Assembly (NCBI GenBank): GCA_902729315.2
Contig: LR746266.1
Span: 4,970,759-5,034,758, forward strand
Direction of reading: 5' to 3'
Source of the DNA: Spirodela intermedia
Lineage: Eukaryota > Streptophyta > Magnoliopsida > Alismatales > Araceae
Length of the DNA: 64,000 nucleotides
The first letter of the stretch is position 1, and every line of letters begins with the position of its first letter. The position numbers were made by a program, and so were the translations under genes. This document shows positions 48,877 through 60,287 of this stretch, in pieces. The notes below the pieces were generated by a model, which did not search any database, was not told the DNA's origin, and worked only from the letters and a program-made list of their open reading frames with translations.

Positions 48877-48922
48877 GGTGGGCGTGATGGAGATGAGACT
48901 GATAGGTCCTTCGAGGCGGCCC

Positions 48923-48930
48923 TTTATAAA
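48923..48930 (-). promoter_or_regulatory. TATA box of P450 copy A
   Basis: TTTATAAA (self-complementary) lies 47-54 bp upstream of the copy A ATG, a normal spacing for a short 5' leader. The aligned position in copy B is changed. Confidence 0.65.
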
Positions 48931-49810
48931 TTCGGCCGTCAGCTTTCAATTGGAAAGCTCTTGCAAGTGTTTCATCTGTGGAGCTGGCTGGGGCCAAGCT
49001 CCGACTCGTAGCGCGTCATCGTCTTCCGCCTCACAAAGCTCCAATTGAGATTGCGAACCCTGTCGATGCTCCATGGGATATTTCCCTCGGCTGTGGCAGG
49101 GTCTTCTTCTACCTCTCTTGGGTATGACAGGGACGTCTTCCCCCGGTGGGGCCCACTCGAGCTCAACAGAAGTAACTAAATCTGCACCGTAGCACCCTCC
49201 ATATCAGAAAACTAGCCCTTATCAGCTGCATCGTCAACACATTTCGAGAAAGACTCCTTCTCCGACCAGAAATGATCGAGAAGTCGCGGGTTTTGCAGCC
49301 GCCTTCATTCGTCTAGACGAAATTTTATTAAAAATCTGAAAATGCTTGGGGAGTTTTTGCGCCAAGTATCGGTGGAATCCGCTGCAGCATAGTCAGAAGA
49401 AGCTACACTGGTTGCTACGTCTGTGGGCGGGGTTTCCCCCTGCGCCTCTGGCGAAATCAGTCGCTGGGGGAGGCTACGCCGGAGTTGAGCGGGGTGTTCC
49501 GACTCTGAGGGGTGTACGAGAGTCTCTGTGTTGACCATCATCGTTTCCACGTCATCTTTGGGAAGAAAGGCTGTTTGGTACCGGCGAGGCCGACCAAGGC
49601 CGGTCCGAGGCAAGAATCGAGGTGAGTTCTATCGCTGACCCCTGACAGTAGGTCAAAGACCGATACCGTCGTCCACTTCCCGCCTGCGGCTCTGCGTGCG
49701 CCGAGTCTATCGTCCCGGCGTCGCGTGCGGGGAGGACCCCTGACCGAGTTCCTGGAGTTCTTTAATAGTGCGGAGAGCAGACTGCCGACTGCCGCAGCAG
49801 CAGAGGATGA

Positions 49811-50450
49811 CTGTAATATTGCTACCTTCCTATGAGAGAGAAAATAACTGCGACGTTGCTGCCAAGTCATATGAAATCATAAGGGTCAAGGAAATTAGAG
49901 GGGAAACGGGAATTATAAGAGACCCACCAAGCAGAACAGCAAATCAAGTAGATTAGAGCTCTTTTCAGTCGAAGATAATATCATGTAAATAAAAAAACTA
50001 GAAGATACTATTTGGTAGTAGATACAACATATTCTCTAAGGATGATCACTAAAAGTTATTGAAATGAGGAAAAGTCAACGGGATGAATAAAGAGGCTTAC
50101 CACCAACAAACAAAAGAAAATAATTTCAGAAGTTGTTCTAATTTCATGATAGGAAAGATGCAGATCTGTAGCCACAAGTTCAAAAACTTTTTTTCTTTTT
50201 GCTTTGTCAGAATCAAGTGAGGGATGAAATTTATTATTATTTTTTCTTCAATGAGCATTGAATTCCACACACCCCGAATAATATGTTTTTTTCATTTGAT
50301 TGTTACAGAGACAATATATTCTTCTATAATATCTATTAACATCTTATTACTCTTTATGTGCTAAAAGTTTTCACATTTATTGACTATTCGACTCACAAGA
50401 TTATATAAAAAAATTCTATTTTAAACCTACATGGAAGTTCTACGTAGCCA
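49811..50450. repeat. paralogous block X (copy 1), upstream of P450 A
   Basis: Diverged but clearly alignable with 61860-62480 in the same orientation. Shared landmarks include GGTCAAGGAAATTAG, GACCCACCAAGCAGAACAG, AAGTCAACGGG and AATAAAGAGGCTTACCACC. No intact frame is shared. On the minus strand both copies keep a GGTGGTAAGCC donor-like sequence preceded by a CAG, so it may be an old transcribed leader. Confidence 0.75.
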
Positions 50451-52944
50451 AGAACACAAAAGTTGGAAAGTAGTTCGAAACTAATTACCCAATCACTTTA
50501 GAACTAGGTCATAATGAGGAGAGTACTGAAAGATAGTTTATTAATTGAAAAGTAGAGGTTTCACTTGGTGGGTTCAATTGCAATATACTCACGTTAGGTT
50601 AAGTAAGGAACTTATACATATGTAGAAAAAAATGAAAAAACTTTTGAAATCTCAATTTCTATCACCTGATTATAAATATATTTTATATCAACACTATCAA
50701 AATTGAAAATAACAAAGTTGGTCTATTTTTTTATGATGTTGAAGAGTTTTTTTTATTGTTTATTTTTTAGAGTTGAACTAACTAAATCTGAGTCATATTA
50801 TTTCGAGATTCAAAAGTGGTATCAAATGAAACATTGAAGGAAATGTAATTTTTTTAGTCATCTTTTAAGCTGGATGATGTGGTTATGACAACAAAACATG
50901 CATAGTCATTATTAGAAAAAGGAATGAATTTATCTTTAAAATTTAATAGTTGGAATTCAATTTTTTTAGCAAAATAGTAATATTAAGTTGTATCTTCAAC
51001 TTTATCACCTATAAAAATTCGACAAAGACATAGATTAAATACTTATTATGTTTATCACATTGCATGCATCAATGCCAAATAAGAATGTTACATCTCATTC
51101 ATCAACTTATTTTGATAAATTATCAACTCTACTACTATGATCTTTTGTTCTATATCAAGTCCTAAAGTAACTAGGTGGTGAGAAATAGTGTATTAAGTGA
51201 AGATATGAAGTGTGAATAGTCATATTTGATATAGGAATGATTGGGTATCATAGGAGACTAACTTGTGTAGTTTGTGTGATTAATTCAATAGATATCAATG
51301 TGCGTTTTAAGGAGAATATGTGAACACTAGATGATAGTTTCCTTTGAGACTATATGTAGTGAGGTAAGGAATGAACTAATATAAAAAGTTTTGCATTCTT
51401 GTTGAAATAGAGTCAAGAAGTATTGCTGCAAGATGTGTGTTGATACATCTATTGAAACATATAAATAGCATTTTGATAGAAATATTAAAAAATAGACAAA
51501 GATCTATTCTTATCCCAACTCTTCCCCAATTATTGAATGCATGAAAAAAGATATTTCAGATAGATTGAAAATTTTGTTAATAGTTTTGACATGATCAAGA
51601 AAAAATTAAGTTATGTTCATATTTTAGTGGTTTTAAATACTGAAAAAGTATTGAAGTCAAGCATGATAGCTCCATAATTGAAATCTGAGTTCTATTTTAT
51701 AACTCAAAAATGTTGTCCTATAATCTTTAATAATGAAAAAATATTTTTTTAAACAATTAAATTTTATGCTACTGTTCATGTTTTAATCAAATGATGATAC
51801 TATTTTATTCAATGCAAATTTATTTTGTATGTCCACCATCACATTCTTAAATCAATGAATGGTTAAATTTCTGCTAATAGTATGCATGTCTTAGAGTAGT
51901 TCACCTTTGTTTTCAAATATAAATCTAAAAAATCAAATCGAGTGACGTATGATTTTAGTAGGAAATCAGAATGTTTGGTCTTTAAATCGCTAGATTTGAT
52001 TATCTAAAATAATTATACAATAGTATATACATATATTTTCCCAAACTTGAGAGGTCTATAGGCTGAGTTTATCAATTAAGTGTTTAAATCTTTAGGATGA
52101 TTTTTATTTATATAAAAAAAAATATATGGATTCATCAAAATTATTTAAGATAATTATACTCTAAAGGGCCATACACTTTAAGTTTGTATTAAGTTCATGA
52201 ATCGATTAATCATGATAGAGAATCAAAATGTCTATATCATTCTGGGTAATAGATAATTTTGAATAGATTTACCACATTCTTGAAACTCAATAGTATTATC
52301 CACCCCTAGACTAATAGCTAAATGGTTTTTTTTTAATATTTCAAGAGAGAAATCAAAGTAATGAAATTATGTTTTATCCCAAATAGAGTGAAAATCAGAT
52401 GGTTAATCAGTTAACTATTTTTCACTTATTTAAAAAATATTTTAAATATATTTCAGTTGTCAAGGTTAGTGACAACACGCATTATTATAAATCATATGAT
52501 AAATGCCAACAAGTTTATTCATAAAAGTGTCCAATATAGTCTGACAACTAATTGTGAACGGTACAAGGCAACAATAAACAATAAAAGAAAGAACATCTTT
52601 AAACTAATTATCTTGTCGTGATCTACTAAGATAAAAATAATGGTTCCCAACAAATACCTACAACAAATTAAATGAAACAACTACGGATCATTTGGAGTTT
52701 TATATAAAATTAACAATAATGTATATCTCAAAGAACTTAGAGTATATGACTAATTTAAATAACTTTAATGTTACTCAAATGATGAGTGGAGGATGAGATC
52801 TATCTGTGTTGTTATAAATTGTATTTTAAATGTTGTTTAATATGTGATAATCTATTTCAAAATCCATCTAAAATCGTATTTTTGAAAACATTTCACCTCA
52901 TTTTGTGCTGAAAGAAAGATCCACGCCCTCTGAAGTTAAATATT
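50451..52944. other. AT-rich, ORF-poor island between P450 copies
   Basis: About 2.5 kb, markedly more AT-rich than its surroundings, with no open frame of 60 codons in any frame. I see no terminal inverted repeats, long terminal repeats or domain remnants. It may be a decayed insertion or ancient intergenic DNA. Confidence 0.6.
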
Positions 52945-53064
52945 GAAACGATTATCTACGAATGAGCGTCGGACCTGATGTGCCGTCCCTCCCTCCGTCC
53001 CTCTCCATTTTCAGATTCATAATGGTCTTTCTGAAGGCCCAACAGCCCACTAAGATCCTGGAAT

Positions 53065-54873
53065 CTAGGATATGTGGAAGATTATCTGGACACCGTACTG
53101 GGGTTGCAGAGTGATGTGCTGACTGGGGGCGTGGACATAAGAAGGGGCCACGGAGAAGGAGGAGAACCTCTGCAGAATCATGGCCAGCGCCACCTTCGCC
53201 TCCACGAGGGCCAGGTTTTGGCCGACGCAGATCGTCGGCCCAAACCCAAATGGGAAGTACCCGCCGGTGGGTCGCCGCCCGTCGGAGAACCGCAGCGGAT
53301 TGAATTGGCAGGCGTCCTCCCCCCACACCTTCTCATCCCGGTGAAGAGAGATGATGGGGATGAAGACCTCGGTGCCGGCGGCGACGTCGATCGCCCCAAG
53401 CTTGATTTTCTTGGTGGCTAGCTTCCTCTTGCTGACGGCGGGGGAGTAGAGACGGAGGGTTTCGTTCAGAACCAGGCCCATCTGTTTGTTCACACAGACG
53501 ATGTTGCAGAGGTTCAGGCGCTGCAAGTGGAAAAGACCAACCCTACGAGGAAGAAGAAGAAGAAGAAGAAGAAGAAGCTCACTGTTTTGAGCCTGGGGAT
53601 GTCCTCCGCGCTGGGGGGGTTATGCTCGCCGCAGAGGTTCTTGACTTCCTCCCGGGTCTTGGTCTGCCATTCCTCGTGCAGGGCGAGCAGCAGCAGCGCC
53701 CATGTCAAGAGGTTGGCCGTGGTCTCCTTCCCGGCGAAGTAGAACGTCTTGCATTCGTCTATGATTTCCTCGATGCCCATTTGATCCTCCTCCGCCCCTT
53801 CCTTGTTCGAAGACGTCATCAGGCCCAGGAGGTTCTTGGAGATTAAATCACCTGCGCCGTCCTTGCTGCGGATCAGCCTTCGCAAGGAATCCCTTATCTC
53901 CTTGTCGATCTCCTGCCGCCTCCGGTTTCTCCGTGTGGGAAGGAAGCTGACGAGAAGAGAAGAGAGAGGAGGGTAAGGTTGAGCAGGGAGGAGGGAATTT
54001 CTGGGAAGATGAATCTGCACCTGAAGCCTGGGATGTAGACGCTCCGCAGGGCCAGAGAGACGAGGAGCGCCTGCTCCTCTTGAAGCTCGAAGATCCGCCT
54101 CCCCTCTTCGTAGCTGCTCCCGAAAGCCACGTGAGAGATGACATCCGCGGTGTATCGCTGGAGCTCTTCCCCCACCTCTACTTCAAAATCGCCGCCGCTC
54201 GCTCCCCTGCTCTCCCAATCATCGAGCATCTTCGAGGCGCAGGCGGCGATTTCAGGAACCCAATTCTATTTTTTTTCTCCACGGAGATCTCGAATTAGGG
54301 TTGCAGAAAAATTGAGAAAACCTGATCACCAATCACTACGGCGGAGGAGATGATTGGAGAACCGACCTTCACCCTCTCCATGTTAAAGGTGGGGTTGATG
54401 ATCCGACGGTGGAGCGCCCACTTCTTCCCCTTCAGCCCTATCAGGCCATCCGCGAACAGCGGCCTCGACAGTGGGTCGAAGTCCACCTTTTCCAACCCGC
54501 CGTCGGCGTCCATCACGACCTCGCGGACGATCGCCGGGTCGGCGACGACGAGCCGCGGCGAGGACCCGAACCAGAAAAGGAAGGTCTTGCCGTAGACGGC
54601 GGACCATTCATGGTAGTGTGGGAGAACCCGCCGCGTGATGTCGTGGTCGAAAGGATCGAGAATCGGCCGCGATAGTGCGCGGGCGATGATGCCGCGGATT
54701 TCGGCAGAGTTGCCGAAGATCAGGTGGCGGCGGGGAGGTCCTCCGATCCCCTGCCTTCGGTAGTGGCGGCGGATCTTCTCCGGTACCCATACAAGCGTAT
54801 AGAGAGATTTGAAAAGCAAGAAGAAAAAGGGAGGAAGAAGAAGAAGCATTAGAAAGGAGCCGAGGAGGGCCAT
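53065..54873 (-). CDS. cytochrome P450, CYP72 clan, CYP721A-like (copy B)
   Basis: Exons 54873-54367, 54265-54021, 53946-53583 and 53481-53065; 510 aa, same structure as copy A. Exon 2 is identical in protein to copy A and exon 3 differs by one residue (Thr for Met). Differences cluster at residues 62-67 and 124-144 in exon 1 (SRS1 region: for example EKVDFDPLSRPLF versus EKGEFNPLAKQLF), 388-424 in exon 4 (after ETLRLYSPA, SRS5) and 492-495 (APSQHITL versus APTLVITL, SRS6). The heme loop is again FGFGPTICVG. All catalytic motifs and splice sites are intact, so it should encode a working protein, but its TATA box is altered and it may be expressed differently. Confidence 0.93.
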
Positions 54874-54919
54874 GGTGGGCGTGATGGAGATGAGACTGAT
54901 AAGTCCTTCGAGGCGGCAC

Positions 54920-54927
54920 TTTATGAA
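54920..54927 (-). promoter_or_regulatory. altered TATA box position of P450 copy B
   Basis: The base-for-base counterpart of copy A's TATA box reads TTCATAAA on the coding strand instead of TTTATAAA, changing TATAAA to CATAAA. No other good TATA box is seen nearby. Confidence 0.5.
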
Positions 54928-55735
54928 TTTGGCCGTCAGCTTTCGACTGGAAACCTCGTGCAGGTGGGCCGTCGGTGGAGCTGGCTGGGGCTAAGCTCCG
55001 ACACGTAGCGCGTCATCGTCTTCCGCCTCACAAAGCTCCAATTTAGACTGCGAACCCTGTCGGTACTCCATGGGCAATCTTCGTCTGCAGTGGCAGGGTC
55101 TTCTTCTACCTCTCTAGGGTATAACAGCGACGCTTTCTTCTAGTGGGCGTGCCCTCTCGAGCACAACAGCTGCAGCGAAGTCTGCCGCGTAGCACCCTCT
55201 ATATCGGGAAATCAGCCCTTATCCGGGCCGCACCATGAAAACATTTCGAGAAAAGGACTCGTTTTCCGACGAGGAGTCGCAAATGATCGAGAAGTCGCGC
55301 GTTTTGCAGTCGCATAAATTCGTCTCGACGCGATTTTATTAAAATCTGCAAGATCTTTGGGAGTTTTTCCGCTTATTTTCGGTGGATTCAAATCTATGAA
55401 GGTTTACGCGGGAGCTGAGCTGCTATACTTCGACGGGCTGCTGACAGGAGAAGGGGGGATCTTTTAATGGCGTCCTTGGGAACGGGGGGGGAGGGAGATA
55501 TTCCGCGCGAGGGAAAACGACGAGTAGAGTACCAACGGCGTCCCGTTTCCGCCCGTTTCCCACCTGTCCTATAGTCCGTAGGGCGAAAAGCCGGGGTGAA
55601 GAAGGCAAGCTTCCCCTGCCGGCTCTGCGAGCGCCGAATCTATCGTGCGGGGAGGACCTCTGACCGAATTCCTGGGTTTCTTTAATGGCGAGAGAGCAGA
55701 CTGCCGTCGTAGCAGCAGCAGAGGATGAAAGCGAG

Positions 55736-56372
55736 GCCTCGATTCTCGCTCTCCTCGCCCGTCTCCTCCCCTGCATTCAATACTGATGTCTGGTACCGAT
55801 TTCCCCAGACGCCATCATTCGTCGTCGCCTTTATCACACCCCCGCCCGTCGTGGGAACCGGCGACCGACTCCGGCCGAGCTTTAACTTCGTCGGAGATAT
55901 GGACGACGCGAGCCACAGGAGATATGGTGCGGGCTTCCTTCTCCGAGCTGACATGAACAGCCGCCCTGCTTGTCCTCCTTCAGCCCAACACGCGTCGAGA
56001 CAGAGTAACCATGCGGACGGCTGGGGGGAGGGGCGATTACCTCAGAAGCTTTACTTGCCCCGCCGGCTTCCAGCATCGCCCGGATACGACGACATGGGCT
56101 GTCGCAAGCAAAGAGGAAGGAAGGATTTCGGGGTTGGTTATCGGAGGAACAGTGAGTGAGCTTCGTCGTTCTCGCTGCCGCCTCGAACCGTCCCCTTGTC
56201 CCTCCATTTCACAGGCGACATGACAGGCGACACATGTGAACAGGGAGCTGGGAAAAAAGTGCGGAGATTCCTTTGAAAAAAGAGGGCGAGTCGTCGCCCT
56301 CTTGCTTTTCCTTGACGAAGTAAAAACTTTGAAAAAAGTAAAATTTTCAGGATGAGCGAGTCTTGTCGATCT
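55736..56372. other. gap between P450 B and zinc-finger gene
   Basis: Frames on both strands (55725-56159 and others) are unrecognised. The right end should include the 3' untranslated region of the IDD gene. Confidence 0.4.
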
Positions 56373-58727
56373 CTACAACAGGGCGGAGCCGCCGGGGGGG
56401 CGGTCGGCGCCGTCCCAGGCCTCCGACCGGTCGGTGGCCCTCTCCAAGCTGCCACCGATGGAGGTGATCAGAGCCGAAAGGCCGCCGGCGGCGCCGCCGC
56501 CGGGTCCCCTACCCAGCCCTAAAAAGTCCAGCGTCGTCGGCTTCGCCACGAAGAACGGCGGCGGGCCCACCATGAAACTCGGCATCCCGCCGCCTCCGCC
56601 GCCGTAGGGGAGCCCGAGGCCCAGCGCCGGCGACAATCCCGCCGGCTCCTCCGGGAGGTGGTGCTGTTGCCCTCGCCATGACTGGTAGCTCTCCCGCGGA
56701 TTGTCGTGCGGGTGTTGTTGGCTTGCGGAGCTTGAACTGGGCACGAGCCCAAAGCTTCTGAGCAGCGACGAGTTGCTGGCCGTGGCCCCCATTTGCGCCG
56801 CCTTCTGCAACAATGCGGTGGCAGACATGTGGGGAGTAGGAGGCGGCGGGGCCAGAGGCCGCCGATCAAGGGGGCCCGAGAAGAGCGATGATCCGCCGCT
56901 GTGCGAGAGGCGGAGGGAAATGGGCTCTGCGGAGGACGACGGGCCAGCGGAGGAGAGCTGCGGTGCCACCCCGTTGTCGTTCCTGGACATAGCGGCGCCC
57001 ATCAAATCCGAGAATGAGGTGCTCTGCGTTGTTCTGGCCGCCGCCGAGGCCAAAAGGCTGGCGAAGAGACTGGCGCTCGTGCCGCCGGTGCCGTTGCCGC
57101 TGTTGCTGCCATTCCCTGCGGCCACCACCGGCAACCGAGGAGGCAGAATCTGTCGCATGATCGGTGCGCGCTTTGCCGTCGTCTCCGGCTCTGTGACGAA
57201 AGATCACTATCAGCACCAAGAAGGGGCGGGAGATCGGGAAAAAGATTAGAGATTTATGTAACCTTTTTCTAAAGAGAAGGGGGGGGATGGGCAATGATGA
57301 CCATCTCGAATATTCACAGGATTCCCGGGATTAAAGCGCGTTTTGATGCTACTTAAATCTCGATTAGAGAGACGGAAACCCAATCGACCGAGAAAAAAAA
57401 ATAATCGGAAAGGGAAACCCCTTTAGAACGATCCCATCCCGGCCTCGTAAAAAATAAAAATCTTCTTCCAGCTGAGAAAGATCCAGCCATGGATGGCCGA
57501 AGAACAACTCTCCCCGAGGAATCCCATTACAACCCCGGGTATATTCAAACACGAACAGACAGAACCCGCATCGTATTCTAGGAGCGGCAATCGTCTCAAT
57601 ATAGATTCTTCCGCTCCTAAATTCTATTGCGTTATCGAGACGACGATCGATCCGACAAACATAACGAAAGAAAAGAGAGGGAAGGAGACAGAACCCCAGC
57701 CTGAGAACTGACCTTGCTGCGGCTGCTCGGCTGACGGAGGCAACCGCGGAACAGGCAGAGCCGTATTGATCACCGCGGAAGACGGGGAAGACGACGACGA
57801 GGTCATCGTCTTCAGCCTTTCCTCTTCCTCCCCCGGCCCAGGTCTCACCGCCGGCGCCGCCTCCCCCGGCCCAGGTCTCGCCGCCGGCGCCGCCTCCCCG
57901 CCGGCTACCTGCGCTTTTGCGCTCTCCTCCGCCAGCGCATCACAGAACGCCCTGTGCGTGATGAAGCTATCCCTCCTGCGCCCGATCGAGAGATAGAGAG
58001 AGAGAGAGAGAGATTAGGTCACGAGGAGGCGAAATCCGCAGTTCTGAGGCGGAATACATCGAAAAAGGAGGAAACACGAACAATACCTGGAGAAAAGAGT
58101 GCCGCAATCGCAGCGGTACTCCCGGGTGCCGCAAATCTTCGTGTGGGCTTTCCAGTCCGACTGAACGGCGTACTTCTTCGAGCATTTCTCGCACTTGTAG
58201 TTCTTCTCTCCGTGCTTGCGGGAGTAGTGTTTCTTTATACCGGTGAGATCGCCGAGAGCTCTCGCAGGGTCGTGGTGGACGCAGGTCGGCTCAGGGCACA
58301 CGTAGACCCGTTTCCTCACCTCCTTGCCGGAGCGCTGCCGCAGCTTCCACGGAAGGTTGTGACCACGTCGGTGGAGCTGCAGGTTTTGGTCCCTCTGAAA
58401 ACCCTTTTTGCAGATCTCGCACACGAAGCGGTTCGTCGCCATCAGCGCCTTCGGCGACAAGACTATCACCTCCGCATCCGGATCTGACATAGCATCGAGA
58501 CACAGAAGCATTAGATGAACTCGAATGGAAAGAGGCAAATCCTGAGCGACAGGATTCATCCGCGATCTATCGGCGAACTCGTTACCAGGCATTCCCGGGA
58601 GATTGCGCTTCCTCTTAGCGGCCGGAGGCGGCGGGGCCGGCTGCTGTCCAGTCGACGAAATACTCGCCTCTCCGGAGGCCGAATTAGATGCCGTCATGGC
58701 GGAGGTATTTTCAATCTCCGTCGGCAT
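56373..58727 (-). CDS. IDD: INDETERMINATE DOMAIN (IDD) C2H2 zinc-finger transcription factor
   Basis: Four exons: 58727-58586, 58483-58087, 57975-57713 and 57190-56373; 539 aa, phases agree. A nuclear signal ([10 protein letters not shown]) leads into the ID domain: ZF1 [19 protein letters not shown] (C69, C72, H85, H89), ZF2 [17 protein letters not shown] with [10 protein letters not shown], then two CCHC-type fingers, [19 protein letters not shown] and [19 protein letters not shown]. The exon 2/3 junction falls within FSR|RDSF, as in other IDD genes. The C-terminal half has the conserved [15 protein letters not shown] and TLDFLGLG motifs used for contacts with other proteins such as GRAS (DELLA/SCR-type) factors and corepressors. 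IDD proteins regulate patterning, gibberellin response and flowering; which subgroup this is cannot be settled here. A 33-bp duplication lies in exon 3. Confidence 0.94.
57827..57892 (-). repeat. 33-bp in-frame tandem repeat in IDD exon 3
   Basis: Units 57827-57859 and 57860-57892 differ by one base and encode two copies of an 11-residue Ala/Pro/Gly unit ending RPGPGE, just after the zinc fingers. The frame is kept, so the protein gains a flexible linker. Confidence 0.9.
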
Positions 58728-59221
58728 CCTACACGACGAGGAGCCTCTCCGATTCGTTCGTTCGATCCAATGTCTGATCCCCAGCTCCCAACAAAATTCA
58801 GGGCCTGGTCTCGTTCGACAGGACACCAAAAAAATAAATTCACACAGCAAGCAAACCAGTCGTCGAAATCCAAGCCGCTCCAACTACCAGTCCATTTCGT
58901 CGGAGAACCAGAGACCGGCGGCTCCGTCGCCGGCTACCAGCCCGGTAGATGGCCCGCGAGGACAGCAACTCAACTTCAGATAGAACAGAACCCCGTCGTG
59001 GAGCTCCTCCGAGGCTCCGAGCATCTTCCGATCGACAGATCCCGGTCCTTCCTCACCTCGCCGGTGACTGCCGCGGCGCCACCCTGGCGCCACCAAACCG
59101 CCTCCTGCGCAGGTTTCCGACGAGGAACCGAAAAATTCGGGGCGCCAGGGTTCCGTAGTAGGACAAGAAAGGACGAGGTCGGCTATGGCGGTCGCATTAG
59201 TCCGCGGTGGGAAAAGAAATC

Positions 59222-59259
<38 letters not shown>

Positions 59260-60253
59260 GACAGATAGAGATAGAGAGAGAAAATAGTAGCTCAGGGACG
59301 GCATAACTTAACCCGGGTTTGCCGTGTGGTTTGTCTGCTGGTGAGAATGATCTCCGCCGTCCACGTGTCAAAAACCTTGGATCTCTTCGTCAGCTTGCGC
59401 GCCGCCCCGACCCGTTTTGTCGGTTAGCTTTTGTATCTTCAATATCCTTTTATTTTTACCCACAGCATCCCATTTCCTATTTTATTTTAATGCCTTATTT
59501 CCGGCACTTATATAGTAGCTATGGGAATCACTATTTATATTGATAAACTCCGCCCTACGAAAGCCTCCAACGTCGGCATCTTAGAGGGTATATCTACAAT
59601 ACGACACTAGACACTGGGCAGCTGTAAATCTCAATCTCAGGTGGGTTCCGATGTAAACCTGCCCCCGACCAAGATCAGCTCCACCAGTCCTCAAAGCACC
59701 CATTTTTGTCGATATCCCTTCATTTTTTTTTCTTACATACCTTGACTTTTCCGCCATATAAATATAATTATCTTAAATGCCTCGAATATACAAAGTCACT
59801 TAATATTTTCTTTAATTTATAGCTCCCACCGCCCATTTAAATGGCAATATAATCGCGACTATGCGGATTTAAAATACCGGTGCATGGTTTAATGGCCACA
59901 TTTAATATGGTTTTTTGCCATTCAATTCCATATTTATTTATTTATTTATTTTTGGGCATTAATAAAAAGGATAGGAATTCAAAGTATGTCAACTCGGGGA
60001 GAAGAGGCTCAACTGGCCCGCCGGGAAGTTGTCTAATCGTGTTTGGTTTACGGGATTAAAAAATTCGATGGATTTTCTTTTTCTTGGGGCGCGTGGGGGA
60101 TATAAATACATTTTCCACAAAAAAACCCGGAAAGCCCCGAATCTTTTGCCCGTTTATCGGTTTCGGCATTCCACCGCTACCGCGCCGCCGCCGTTGACCG
60201 GTGACGGCGCTGCCTAGCTCCTCCGCTGTGCTACTGCCGATTTTCACACACTC

Positions 60254-60287
<34 letters not shown>

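Larger units (their letters stand above)
46985..49815. repeat. tandem duplication unit A carrying a P450 gene
   Basis: About 2.8 kb that aligns with 52945-55735 at an offset of 5997 bp over the gene. It includes the whole P450 gene, about 80 bp of 3' flank and about 0.9 kb of 5' flank. Similarity is near-complete in the gene's middle and falls off in the flanks. Confidence 0.9.
52945..55735. repeat. tandem duplication unit B carrying a P450 gene
   Basis: Partner of 46985-49815. Alignment ends near AGCAGCAGCAGAGGATGA (about 55711-55728, matching about 49792-49809). Beyond this the copies have unrelated neighbours. Confidence 0.9.

Noticed and set aside
53527-53742. Lys-rich frame beginning in a P450 intron (and its twin near 47530)
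   Set aside because: It arises from a (GAA)n run in the intron read on the wrong strand, continuing antisense to exon 3.
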